The notes under the pieces are model-generated. The model was not told the DNA's origin. It worked only from the letters and a program-made list of their open reading frames with translations, and did not search any database. Made by a program: the position numbers and the translations under genes. DNA of 42,085 nt from PSRI01 sp041484195 (GTDB lineage: Bacteria; Bacteroidota; Bacteroidia; Chitinophagales; Chitinophagaceae): the NCBI GenBank assembly GCA_041484195.1, contig JBGPHC010000032.1, positions 1 through 42,085 of the forward strand. The letters run 5' to 3'. This document shows positions 34,114 through 42,085 of this stretch, in pieces; the first letter of the stretch is position 1, and each line of letters starts with the position of its first letter.

Positions 34114-34773
34114 ATGAACGAAGTTACTCTATTTGTTCTCGCTTATCTTATTGGATCCATACCCACAGCAGTTTGGGTTAGCAAGGCTTTTTTCAATATA
34201 GATATCAGAGATTATGGCAGTGGTAATTCAGGAGCCACCAATACCTATCGGGTACTGGGTTCCAGGTATGGAACATTGGTTATGATCATTGATATGCTGA
34301 AGGGTTTCGTGGTCGTAAAGCTTGCATTCCTGATACCTCTTTATGTGGTTGATGATTTTGCGCGGACTAATTTTCAGATTGGACTGGGTCTGGCTGCTGT
34401 GCTCGGTCATATTTTCCCGGTCTGGGCTCAGTTCAGGGGTGGAAAAGGAGTAGCCACATTATTTGGCCTCGTACTCGGAATTTCTCCCTTAACCGCTTTA
34501 TGCTGCGTGGGTGTATTCCTTTTGGTATTATATCTTACGAGATTTGTTTCACTGAGTTCCATTTTAGCCAGTCTCGCTTTCCCGATTTTCATACTTGTCA
34601 TTTTCAATGTTGACAATCATGCCTATCGCATATTTGCCATAGCCGTGGCATTGCTAGTAATTCTTACACATCAAAAAAATATTGGCCGCCTTTTGAAAGG
34701 CAGTGAGAGCAAAGCTCCCATTCTCAAGTATCGTGATCGCAGAAGGGTTCGACGGCACGACGGTCGTTTCTGA
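34114..34773 (+). CDS. plsY: Acyl-phosphate:glycerol-3-phosphate acyltransferase
   Basis: A 219-residue integral membrane enzyme that makes lysophosphatidic acid from acyl phosphate and glycerol-3-phosphate, the first step of phospholipid synthesis. The three conserved loops are present: AYLIGSIPTAVW near 9-20, YGSGNSGATNTYRVLGSRYG near 32-51, and LGHIFPVWAQFRGGKGVATL near 95-114. Five hydrophobic segments match the family topology. The C-terminal tail is very basic (RDRRRVRRHDGRF) and probably cytoplasmic. A TTG lies one codon upstream, but ATG 34114 is preferred. The length is close to E. coli PlsY (205). It has its own promoter after prmA. Confidence 0.93.
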   Translation: MNEVTLFVLAYLIGSIPTAVWVSKAFFNIDIRDYGSGNSGATNTYRVLGSRYGTLVMIIDMLKGFVVVKLAFLIPLYVVDDFARTNFQIGLGLAAVLGHIFPVWAQFRGGKGVATLFGLVLGISPLTALCCVGVFLLVLYLTRFVSLSSILASLAFPIFILVIFNVDNHAYRIFAIAVALLVILTHQKNIGRLLKGSESKAPILKYRDRRRVRRHDGRF

Positions 34774-34814
34774 CATCCCCTCTTAAATCTTTCCTAGTTT
34801 CCCTGCAACTGATG

Positions 34815-34822
34815 TATTTTTG
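34815..34822 (+). promoter_or_regulatory. Promoter -7 element for the M48 protease gene
   Basis: TATTTTTG exactly matches TAnnTTTG and lies 50 bases before the chosen ATG. No well-spaced TTG is visible upstream. Confidence 0.4.
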
Positions 34823-34872
34823 GTACAAGTCATGAAATGATTGTCGTACCGAAAGACATCAAATTTATTATT

Positions 34873-35688
34873 ATGATCAGAAATCTTTTTGTCGTCGCAG
34901 TAGCCGCCATATTCGCAGGAGCCTGCACCAAGAATGCTGTTACAGGGAGAAGTCAATTGAAATTGCTTCCTGAATCCGAGCTTCAATCTATGGCAAATGG
35001 GGAATATCAAACCTTCCTCACGCAAAATAAAGTAGTGAACAGCGCCGTGAGCAAGGATGCCGAAATGGTGAAGCGTGTCGGTGGCCGAATTTCGAATGCC
35101 ATCACTAAATATTATAATGCCCAGGGTAAAGGAGATGTGATCAAGGGATATCAATGGGAATTCAACCTGGTGGACTCCAAAGAAGTGAATGCCTGGTGCA
35201 TGCCGGGAGGAAAGGTTGTTGTTTATTCCGGACTATTTCCAGTGACTCAAAATGAGGCAGCATTGGCCATTGTGATGGGTCATGAAATTGCACATGCCAT
35301 CGCCCAACATGGGAATGAAAGAATGAGTCAGCAGTTGATAGCACAGGGAATAGGTGTAGCGGGTGGCGTACTCACTTCAGGGAATGCGAAAGTCAGCAAT
35401 ATTTTCAATACGGTATATGCACCGAGTGCCCAGGTTGGAGTGCTCTTGCCTAATTCCCGCAAGCAGGAGTTGGAAGCTGACCATTTCGGTCTGATATTCG
35501 CTGCCCTGGCGGGCTATAATCCCAACGAAGCCGTTCCTTTTTGGGAGCGGATGGCTCAGGCTGGCAGCGGTGCAAATACGCCTGAATTCCTCAGTACACA
35601 CCCTTCCGATCAAACGCGAATTGAGAAGGTGAAAGAATACGCGAAAGAGGCTATGCAATACTACAAACCAATGAACCAGGGCAAATAA
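34873..35688 (+). CDS. M48 family zinc metalloprotease lipoprotein
   Basis: A 271-residue M48 (Ste24/HtpX/LoiP-like) protease. From ATG 34873 the N-terminus MIRNLFVVAVAAIFAGACTKN is a lipoprotein signal with a relaxed lipobox (AGAC), so the protein is probably anchored to a membrane on the periplasmic side. The catalytic zinc motif is H137-E-I-A-H141 (VMGHEIAHAIAQH), with the third ligand Glu201 in ELEADHFGL. A further conserved THPSDQTRIEKV near 242-253 is typical of the BepA/LoiP branch. The frame is open to 34837, but the extra residues would hide the signal. The likely role is outer-membrane protein or envelope quality control, inferred from relatives. Confidence 0.9.
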   Translation: MIRNLFVVAVAAIFAGACTKNAVTGRSQLKLLPESELQSMANGEYQTFLTQNKVVNSAVSKDAEMVKRVGGRISNAITKYYNAQGKGDVIKGYQWEFNLVDSKEVNAWCMPGGKVVVYSGLFPVTQNEAALAIVMGHEIAHAIAQHGNERMSQQLIAQGIGVAGGVLTSGNAKVSNIFNTVYAPSAQVGVLLPNSRKQELEADHFGLIFAALAGYNPNEAVPFWERMAQAGSGANTPEFLSTHPSDQTRIEKVKEYAKEAMQYYKPMNQGK

Positions 35689-35754
35689 AAATCTGAAACT
35701 GGAGCCTGAATCAGGGCTGTGCTGCGCCAGACTGTGGCTTTATTGGTAAAAAAG

Positions 35755-35785
35755 TTGCTTCTGAGGTTTAGATTGATTAACTTTG
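35755..35785 (+). promoter_or_regulatory. Probable promoter of the YdeI-like gene
   Basis: TTG at 35755-35757, 20 bases, then TAACTTTG at 35778-35785, an exact match to TAnnTTTG. Transcription would start near 35792, about 27 bases before the start codon. Confidence 0.7.
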
Positions 35786-35818
35786 CACACTCTTTGACCT
35801 TTTAAATCTCGTTGAAGC

Positions 35819-36481
35819 ATGATGCAGACTATGTTTGAGAAACTTCAACTCGCAGAGGAAAAGAACTTATTGATTCAAGGCTTGCCTTCCTCTATCGAAA
35901 AACAGTTTGCGAAAATTTCATTCGCTAAAAACGTAACCCCACTTCTAAAAACTAAAAAGATTGATTTTGCACTGGTTTTTGCCATCAGTCAAAACCAATT
36001 GAATGGTATTTTGAAAGATGTATTACCGGCTCTGAATGATGCAGGTAAGCTCTGGGTGGCCTACCCCAAAACCACATCTAAGATTGTGAGTGATCTCAAC
36101 AGGGACTGTAGTTGGCATGTGTTGAATCAAAGCGGCTTTGAAAGCGTTCGACAGGTGACCTTAGATCATGTGTGGACAGCAATGCGATTCAGCAAACTGC
36201 AACAAATAAAGCTCATGACGAGGGCATCGCCGAATATTGGGGATTCTGCCGAGATTGAAGGCGTGGATCCGAAGAACAGAACGGTTACCCCTCCCCGGGA
36301 CCTTGAAAATTTATTTGCAAAGCACAGAAAGGCAAAAGACTGCTTTGAAAAACTGTCATTCACCAACAAGAAGGAATGGGTGAAATGGATATCGGAGGTC
36401 AAGACAGAGGGCATACGCCAATCGAGGCTGGAAACTACCCTGGAGAAATTGGTTCAGGGTATGAAAAATCCCGGAAAATAA
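35819..36481 (+). CDS. YdeI/OmpD-associated-like protein
   Basis: A 220-residue soluble protein of two parts. The N-terminal part (1-140) resembles DUF3052-type domains: LVFAISQNQLNGILKDVLPALNDAGKLWVAYPK near 52-84, then WHVLNQSGFESVRQVTLDHVWTAMRF. The C-terminal part (about 160-220) matches the YdeI/OmpD-associated (bacteriocin-protection) helical domain, with PRDLENLFAKHRKAKDCFEKLSFTNKKEWVKWI and a basic RQSRLETTLEKL. The exact biochemical role is unknown to me. Two consecutive ATG codons (35819 and 35822) give the same protein less one residue. It has its own promoter and ends 28 bases before a strong hairpin. Confidence 0.8.
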   Translation: MMQTMFEKLQLAEEKNLLIQGLPSSIEKQFAKISFAKNVTPLLKTKKIDFALVFAISQNQLNGILKDVLPALNDAGKLWVAYPKTTSKIVSDLNRDCSWHVLNQSGFESVRQVTLDHVWTAMRFSKLQQIKLMTRASPNIGDSAEIEGVDPKNRTVTPPRDLENLFAKHRKAKDCFEKLSFTNKKEWVKWISEVKTEGIRQSRLETTLEKLVQGMKNPGK

Positions 36482-36486
36482 TAATC

Positions 36487-36546
36487 GCAATTTAATTTTT
36501 TTGATAGGAGATTATCAGGATAATTGCAATCTGATAATCTTTTTTT
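36487..36546 (+). terminator. Perfect hairpin with U run abutting the next ATG
   Basis: AGATTATCAG (36509-36518) pairs perfectly with CTGATAATCT (36531-36540) around a 12-base loop, followed by TTTTTT and then immediately the ATG at 36547. An alternative pairing, GCAATT (36487-36492) with AATTGC (36522-36527) in the loop, could compete. It is a good rho-independent terminator for the upstream gene, placed so that it also shapes the start of the downstream one. Confidence 0.75.
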
Positions 36547-37062
36547 ATGCCCCTGAGTATAGAAATCAAAGCGCGTTGTACAGATCCGGCGAAGATCAGA
36601 AACTACCTTGTAGATCAGAAAGCCAAATTCATAGGTACAGACTTTCAGCAGGATACTTATTTTAATGTGAGTAATGGCCGATTGAAACTGAGGGAAGGCA
36701 AAATCGAAAATGCCCTTATCTTTTATGAAAGGGTTAACCAACCGGGGCCAAAGCCATCTTCAATCATGCTGTATAAGCCAGGCAATAACCAGGTTCTAAG
36801 AGAATTGCTGGAACGCGCTTTAGGTATCAAAGTGGTCGTTGAAAAACATCGGGAAATATATTTTCTGGGGAACGTGAAGTTTCATATCGATGAGGTTAGT
36901 CGCCTGGGGAATTTCGTGGAGATAGAGGCCATTGACCAGGATGGAAGTATTGACAGTGAGATCCTGCAAAAACAATGTGAATATTACCAGGCCCAGTTAG
37001 GAATATTGGAGAAAGACCTCATAACACATTCCTACAGCGATCTGCTGCTTAACGAAATATAA
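36547..37062 (+). CDS. CYTH domain protein (class IV adenylate cyclase-like)
   Basis: A 171-residue CYTH/triphosphate-tunnel protein. The N-terminal IEIKARC stands for the ExExK signature, with Ser4 in place of the first Glu. The internal strands RLKLREGK, LIFYERVN, VVEKHREIYFLGNVKFHIDEV and GNFVEIEAID follow the family order of basic and acidic strands that line the tunnel. This subgroup is often annotated as class IV adenylate cyclase or thiamine-triphosphatase-like; the activity cannot be told from the sequence. The ATG follows six T residues of a terminator-like hairpin, leaving no normal upstream ribosome site. The 3' end overlaps the convergent dnaG by 14 bases. Confidence 0.85.
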   Translation: MPLSIEIKARCTDPAKIRNYLVDQKAKFIGTDFQQDTYFNVSNGRLKLREGKIENALIFYERVNQPGPKPSSIMLYKPGNNQVLRELLERALGIKVVVEKHREIYFLGNVKFHIDEVSRLGNFVEIEAIDQDGSIDSEILQKQCEYYQAQLGILEKDLITHSYSDLLLNEI

Positions 37063-38995
37063 CCGTGCCTAAATTCCTTGTCAGTTCAATTTCCAGTTGT
37101 TTGAGATGTTGATGTGTTTGAATCAGTGTAAGCTGTTCTTCCGGGCCATGTAGTTTTTCCATGTCGTGCTGGTTTTCATCTATAAGCCTCTTGATCTTTC
37201 TAAGCTTTAGGTAATTGACCGTAGAAAAAACTTCTTCTTTATACAAGTCATCTCTGCCAGGAATCGGACCTTCATAGTGCTCTTTCCAATTAATGCTAAG
37301 TTCATAGGCTGTCTCCATAAGAGAAATGGCCAGCTTGCTCAACTCCGTATCTTCATGGTAGAGAAAATTTTTGGGACCCGGATCAACGCCTTCCTTGTAC
37401 AAATTCCGGAATGTTTCAATCATTCTCAATAAGGCCTGATTATCGATGAGTTCCTGCAACCCATTGGATTCGAATTCTTCAAATATATAATCGGCCACGG
37501 TCTGCCGGTCATCCCAGAGTCTGGTACCAAACTCGAGCAAAGCCTTTACCATGGCCCTTTCATTCATTTCATCTCTTTGCAGCAGGATAAATGAATCATC
37601 CTCTGTTCCAATGACCGTTGTTGAAGAAGCCTGTTCCAGGGCCTTCGCTTCTTCATTACCGGCCTTGTTTTCCAGCTTGGAAATTCTTTCCCGGATATAT
37701 TTGTTGACCAGGGCATTCAATCCAGATTCATCAATCTTGAGGAGTTCTGAACATTGCCTGATATATTCCTCCTGGCGTGTAAAATCTTCGGCCTTATTCA
37801 ACCTTGAAATGGTATCGGCTATTCGATTTACAACCGCGGATTTCTTATTCGTATCTGATCCCGCGTCTTTCAAGGATACTTCCAATTGAAAGAGAATGAA
37901 ATCTTTCCTGTTATTGGCTATAAATTCCCTGAAAGCCGCAGGGCCGATCTTATTTACATAGCTGTCCGGATCCTCACTATCAGGTATCAACACCAGCTTC
38001 ACGTTCAGCCCCTCTTCCAGGGCCAGGTCGAGCCCACGGAGTGCAGCCTTGACTCCCGCGGCATCCCCGTCATAGATTATGGTGAGATTATTTGTGTATT
38101 TCCTGACCAGTCGCAGTTGATCTGGGGTAAGCGAAGTGCCGCCACTGGCCACCACATTTTCAATGCCTGACTGATGAAGTGAAATCACATCCGTGTATCC
38201 CTCTACGAGTAAACATTCATCGGCTTTGTCAATAGCATGCCTCGCAAAATAAGATCCATATAGTATTTTACTCTTGATATAGATTTCATTCTCGGGACTG
38301 TTGATATACTTGGGCGCCTTGTCATTGCTTGCAATAATCCTCGCTCCGAAGCCCATTATCTTGCCGCTGTGGTTATGCACCGGGAAAATAATCCTGCCTC
38401 TGTAATTGTCAACGGGCTTATCATCGCGAATCACAATCAAACCGCTTTTTTGCAATATATCCTGGTTGTATTGGGCAGACAAAGCCGCTTGTGCAAATGC
38501 GTCTTTTCTGTTCAGGCAATAGCCCAATTGAAATTTTTGAATGATCTCTTCCCTGAACCCTCTTTCTTTCAGGTAACTCAGGCCAATATCAATCCCTTCT
38601 TCCGTTTGAAAAAGGGTATCAGAAAAATATTTTTGGGCAAATCCATTCAGGATATAGAGGCTGTCTGCTGCCTGCTGTTGCTGCTTATATTCGGGGCTGG
38701 TTTCGGTTTCTTCGATGGGTACATCATATTTGTTTGCCAGCCACTTCAAAGCTTCCACATAACTGTACTTTTCATGTTCCATCAGGAAGCCAATGGCGTT
38801 TCCACTTCGCCCACATCCGAAGCATTTATAGATTTCTTTGGTGGGAGAAACCGTAAAAGAGGGTGTCTTTTCATTGTGGAAAGGGCATAAACCGAGGTAA
38901 TTACTGCCCCTTTTCCTAAGTTTTACGAAGCCTCCAACGATATCGATGATATCGATCCTGCTCAGAATTTGCTGTATGGTAATTTGTGAAATCAA
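37049..38995 (-). CDS. dnaG: DNA primase
   Basis: A 648-residue primase that lays down RNA primers at the replication fork. The N-terminal CHC2 zinc finger is CPFHNEKTPSF with Cys37 and His40, plus Cys58 and Cys61 (CFGC). A TOPRIM domain follows with the catalytic Glu in LLVEGYTDVI and the Asp pair in IIYDGDAAG. The C-terminal DnaB-helicase-binding region (about 440-648) is helical. The start is TTG 38995 (fM-ISQITIQQIL), which matches the family N-terminus; a further TTG at 39061 would add 22 non-family residues. The 3' end overlaps the CYTH gene by 14 bases. It is transcribed divergently from the large surface protein. Confidence 0.95.
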   Translation of the reverse strand: MISQITIQQILSRIDIIDIVGGFVKLRKRGSNYLGLCPFHNEKTPSFTVSPTKEIYKCFGCGRSGNAIGFLMEHEKYSYVEALKWLANKYDVPIEETETSPEYKQQQQAADSLYILNGFAQKYFSDTLFQTEEGIDIGLSYLKERGFREEIIQKFQLGYCLNRKDAFAQAALSAQYNQDILQKSGLIVIRDDKPVDNYRGRIIFPVHNHSGKIMGFGARIIASNDKAPKYINSPENEIYIKSKILYGSYFARHAIDKADECLLVEGYTDVISLHQSGIENVVASGGTSLTPDQLRLVRKYTNNLTIIYDGDAAGVKAALRGLDLALEEGLNVKLVLIPDSEDPDSYVNKIGPAAFREFIANNRKDFILFQLEVSLKDAGSDTNKKSAVVNRIADTISRLNKAEDFTRQEEYIRQCSELLKIDESGLNALVNKYIRERISKLENKAGNEEAKALEQASSTTVIGTEDDSFILLQRDEMNERAMVKALLEFGTRLWDDRQTVADYIFEEFESNGLQELIDNQALLRMIETFRNLYKEGVDPGPKNFLYHEDTELSKLAISLMETAYELSINWKEHYEGPIPGRDDLYKEEVFSTVNYLKLRKIKRLIDENQHDMEKLHGPEEQLTLIQTHQHLKQLEIELTRNLGTVIFR

Positions 38996-39143
38996 AACCG
39001 GTTCAATTAAATACCACAAATTAACGAGCCCGGGCTTATCCAAAAATTTTTTTTTAAGCAAGTGGTTTGCAACAATTTAAACATTTTTCTTTCGTTATTA
39101 CACCGTTGTCTATATCCTGAGTAAACCCTAGAATGTTTTTCCT

Positions 39144-42085
39144 ATGAAGAGATTTTTACTGTTTGTTCCCTTGCTATTATTATTTTTTAATAGTGGCTGG
39201 GCCAACAACAAGACTGGAAAACCACTGACGGCGTTATCCGCAGATTTTTCTGCTTCGGTTACGTCTGGATGTTTGCCTTTGGCAACTACATTTACAGATA
39301 ACTCAACTTTTAATGTAGGGGATCCGATCGTAAACTGGACCTGGGATTTTGGTGATGGATCTCCCGTGTCGAACGGTGTACAGAACCCAACACACACTTA
39401 TAATTTTGAAGGCCAGTTTGATGTCAAGCTAACGATTACCACCGTATCCAATGCAACCAGCACCATTACCAAGGTGGGTTATATTATGGCCGGCAATACC
39501 CCTGTTCCGGATCTGGGACCGGATTTTTCAATTTGCAATGGTACCAATACACTTCTGACTGAATCATCAGGATATCCTGATGCCGACTATACCTGGTATG
39601 ACGGAACCAATACTGTAATAACCACGGGCGCGCCTTTTGTTTTTATTTCAACTGCAGACAACTATACAGTAGAAATCAACAATTTCGGATGTATCGGAAC
39701 TGATGTAATTACAGTCGCCGCCGATCCTCCTGTCACACCAAACTGGTCCTATCAGGTGCTGAATAACTGTGCCAATGTGCAGGTGCAGTTTACTGATCTT
39801 TCAGTATCCTGTGGTGCAGGAGCACTAGCATATAGGTGGACTTTTGGAGATGGAAGCCCGTTTGTCACCACCCAAAATCCCATTCATAACTACGTTACCG
39901 GAGGCAACTACACAGTTAGTTTACGTGTCACAAAGGCGGGCAAATTTTATACAAAAACCGTCACAATTAATTTGCCCAATCCGAGCGGTGTACCAACTGT
40001 TGACCTGGGTCCGGACCAGACTATTTGTTCCGGCCAATCCATCCAGTTGGATGCAGGGAATGAGCCGGGGGCAACCTATTCATGGTCTCCCGCCACAGAC
40101 CTGGATGATGCTACTATCTATAATCCAACAGCAAGTCCGACAACTACTACCACCTATACAGTCACAAAGGTCAAATGCGGTAACACAGTTACCGATAATA
40201 TCACAATCACTGTTAATCCTGCTATTACTGAAGATTTTGTTGCTGATAAGGTTTCAGGTTGCACACCGCTGAGTGTGACATTCACCGACAATTCCATTTC
40301 TTGTGCAGATTTTATTACAGATTGGCTATGGGATTTTGGAGACGGATTCACATCCACCTTGTCGCAACCGACCCATGTTTACGCGACCGCTGGTAATTAT
40401 ACAGTATCCCTGACTGTTACTTCTTTAGGAGGAGCAGTCTCGAGCTTGTCTAAGCCCAATTACATCACGGTGAATGCTACGCCTGTTGTTAATCTGGGCA
40501 ATGATACCGCAATTTGTCTTGGCGCCAACATAACGCTGGATGCAGGTAATCCCGGAGCCACATATTTGTGGAATCCCGGCGGCGCTACCACTCAAACACT
40601 TGTTGTAACAGGCTTTGCCCCGACAACTTATACCGTACAAGTAACTAAGAATGGATGCACGGCGAGCGACAATATTAATATAGGCGTAAAACCAGCGGTA
40701 ACGCCTGATTTCACCTATATAGTACTGACAACCTGCGCACCCATAAATGTGCAGTTCACTGATGCGTCAACTACTTGCACGAGCATTGCCAGTTGGAGCT
40801 GGGATTTTGGAGATGGAAACACTTCCACTGCACAAAATCCTGTTCATGGTTATGCCTCATCTGGCACTTATACTGTGGCACTCACGGTAACACCCATGAG
40901 CGGGTTGCCCAGTACCACAACTAAGTCTGTGAGCATAAGCGGCAGTCCCGGTGTCATTGTTGACCTCGGCCCAGATGCCACGATTTGTGCAGGTTCAAGC
41001 ATTACACTTGACGCGGGCAATGTGGGCGCCACTTACCTTTGGAGCACAGGTGCCACCACTCAAACTATTGTGGTTAATTCTGCCGGAACTTATTCTGTCC
41101 AGGTAACACAGGGTGGATGTACCGGCAATGACGCGATAAATGTTGCAGTAAATCCTTTGCCTGTTGTAAACCTTGGTCCTGATGCGACGATATGCGCGGG
41201 TTCAAGTATTACACTTGACGCGGGCAATGTGGGTGCCACTTATCTCTGGAGCACAGGTGCAACAACACAAACAATTGTAGTTAACTCGGCTGGAGCTTAT
41301 TCCGTTCAGGTAACACAGGGTGGATGTACCGGCAATGACGCGATAAATGTTGCAGTAAATCCTTCGCCGATAGTAAACCTTGGCCCTGATGCTACTATCT
41401 GTGCCGGTTCAAGTATTACGCTTGATGCAGGTAATGTGGGCGCCACTTATCTGTGGAGTACAGGTGCCACAACTCAAACTATTGCAGTTAATTCTGCCGG
41501 AACCTATTCTGTCCAGGTTACCCAGGGCGGATGTACCGGCAATGACGCGATAAATGTTTCTGTAAATCCATTGCCTGTTGTAAATCTCGGACCTGATGCC
41601 ACGATTTGTGCGGGTTCAAGTATTACGCTTGACGCGGGCAATGTGGGCGCCACTTATCTGTGGAGCACAGGTGCCACTACGCAAACCATTGTTGTCAATT
41701 CAGCCGGAACCTATTCTGTCCAGGTTACCCAGGGTGGATGTACCGGCAATGACACGATAAATGTTTCTGTAAATCCATTGCCTGTTGTAAATCTCGGACC
41801 TGATGCTACGATTTGCGCAGGGTCAAGTATTACACTTGATGCGGGCAATGTGGGTGCCACTTATCTGTGGAGCACAGGCGCGACCACACAGACTATTGTA
41901 GTTAATTCTGCCGGAACCTATTCAGTCCAGGTAACCCAGGGTGGATGTACCGGCAATGACGCGATAAATGTTGCAGTAAATCCTTTGCCTGTTGTAAATC
42001 TGGGACCTGATGCTACGATATGCGCAGGGTCAAGTATTACACTTGATGCGGGCAATGTGGGTGCCACTTATCTGTGGAGTACAGG
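39144..42085 (+). CDS. Secreted PKD-repeat surface protein, 3' end beyond window
   Basis: At least 980 residues; the frame stays open to the right edge, so the C-terminus is not seen. The signal peptide MKRFLLFVPLLLLFFNSGWA is cleaved after Ala20. Four PKD domains carry W-x-FGDG motifs at residues 67, 232, 396 and 553. Between them lie Ig-like modules with the phrase LGPDxxIC and a later GC pair. From residue 606 the protein becomes a tandem array of 69-residue repeats (five full, one partial) with two Cys each. This architecture is typical of type IX secretion cargo and adhesins in Bacteroidota, which end in a sorting or gliding-motility-associated C-terminal domain; that tail would confirm it. 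It lies divergent from dnaG, with about 150 bases between. Confidence 0.9.
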   Translation, partial: MKRFLLFVPLLLLFFNSGWANNKTGKPLTALSADFSASVTSGCLPLATTFTDNSTFNVGDPIVNWTWDFGDGSPVSNGVQNPTHTYNFEGQFDVKLTITTVSNATSTITKVGYIMAGNTPVPDLGPDFSICNGTNTLLTESSGYPDADYTWYDGTNTVITTGAPFVFISTADNYTVEINNFGCIGTDVITVAADPPVTPNWSYQVLNNCANVQVQFTDLSVSCGAGALAYRWTFGDGSPFVTTQNPIHNYVTGGNYTVSLRVTKAGKFYTKTVTINLPNPSGVPTVDLGPDQTICSGQSIQLDAGNEPGATYSWSPATDLDDATIYNPTASPTTTTTYTVTKVKCGNTVTDNITITVNPAITEDFVADKVSGCTPLSVTFTDNSISCADFITDWLWDFGDGFTSTLSQPTHVYATAGNYTVSLTVTSLGGAVSSLSKPNYITVNATPVVNLGNDTAICLGANITLDAGNPGATYLWNPGGATTQTLVVTGFAPTTYTVQVTKNGCTASDNINIGVKPAVTPDFTYIVLTTCAPINVQFTDASTTCTSIASWSWDFGDGNTSTAQNPVHGYASSGTYTVALTVTPMSGLPSTTTKSVSISGSPGVIVDLGPDATICAGSSITLDAGNVGATYLWSTGATTQTIVVNSAGTYSVQVTQGGCTGNDAINVAVNPLPVVNLGPDATICAGSSITLDAGNVGATYLWSTGATTQTIVVNSAGAYSVQVTQGGCTGNDAINVAVNPSPIVNLGPDATICAGSSITLDAGNVGATYLWSTGATTQTIAVNSAGTYSVQVTQGGCTGNDAINVSVNPLPVVNLGPDATICAGSSITLDAGNVGATYLWSTGATTQTIVVNSAGTYSVQVTQGGCTGNDTINVSVNPLPVVNLGPDATICAGSSITLDAGNVGATYLWSTGATTQTIVVNSAGTYSVQVTQGGCTGNDAINVAVNPLPVVNLGPDATICAGSSITLDAGNVGATYLWST
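40959..42085 (+). repeat. 207-bp tandem repeats inside the surface protein gene
   Basis: Five complete units start at 40959, 41166, 41373, 41580 and 41787, and a sixth starts at 41994 and is cut by the window edge. Each encodes 69 residues containing LGPDATICAGSSITLDAG, ATYLWSTGATTQTI and VQVTQGGCTGNDAIN. The protein is almost identical between units; the DNA differs mainly at third codon positions. Diverged single relatives of the module lie upstream around 39509, 40003 and 40473. Confidence 0.95.

Noticed and set aside
38369..38890. A 173-codon plus-strand frame opposite dnaG
   Set aside because: Lies wholly within the conserved primase core on the other strand; no independent support.
39027..39050. 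Terminator formed by AGCCCGGGCT followed by a T run
   Set aside because: The 10-base palindrome has no loop, so it folds poorly, and it lies upstream of both neighbouring genes rather than after one.
40959..42085. CRISPR-like repeat array
   Set aside because: Units are 207 bp, contiguous, in frame and coding; there are no short repeats with unique spacers and no cas genes.

Overview
The window looks like a chromosome segment from a member of the Bacteroidota, most likely the Chitinophagaceae/Sphingobacteriia side. The evidence is the set of proteins (short-type PEP carboxylase, haem-b type succinate dehydrogenase, ~390-residue PurM, PolB-like 3'-5' exonuclease, PKD-repeat surface protein), moderate G+C, A-rich translation starts without clear Shine-Dalgarno sequences, and many copies of the Bacteroidota promoter (TTG, 19-21 bases, TAnnTTTG). 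No RNA genes, CRISPR arrays, phage or insertion sequences were recognised. Most of the window is ordinary core genome.

Layout. 1-234 is a cluster of short GC-patterned intergenic repeats, followed by a gene-free stretch. ppc (minus) and thrABC (plus) diverge at 3147-3744; together they run from PEP to oxaloacetate and then from aspartate to threonine. The thr operon appears to be preceded by a 30-codon leader peptide ending in a run of Ile/Thr codons, which suggests ribosome-mediated attenuation. Next come a small unknown gene, sdhCAB, a very large outer-membrane barrel protein of unknown function, a coiled-coil membrane-anchored protein, a PolB-like exonuclease, holA, ribF and purM.

22136-24968 is the most unusual locus: a BlaI-type repressor and a BlaR1-like M56 membrane protease. 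The usual beta-lactam sensor domain of the protease is replaced by a complete N-acetylmuramoyl-L-alanine amidase domain plus two TonB-plug-like repeats. The shared promoter is covered by two tandem 20-bp dyads. The simplest reading is a cell-wall-sensing system that self-regulates through repressor cleavage.

ftsE (plus) is followed by a tight minus-strand group: an LpxD-like N-acyltransferase, a PIG-L deacetylase and two GT4 glycosyltransferases, probably for surface glycan or glycolipid synthesis. Then come a small membrane protein, rpsO-pnp with two hairpins between them, prmA, plsY, an M48 lipoprotein protease, a YdeI-like protein, a CYTH-domain protein whose start codon abuts a terminator-like hairpin, and dnaG (minus). 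The window ends inside a large secreted protein with four PKD domains and at least five and a half near-identical 69-residue repeats, probably a type IX secretion substrate or adhesin.
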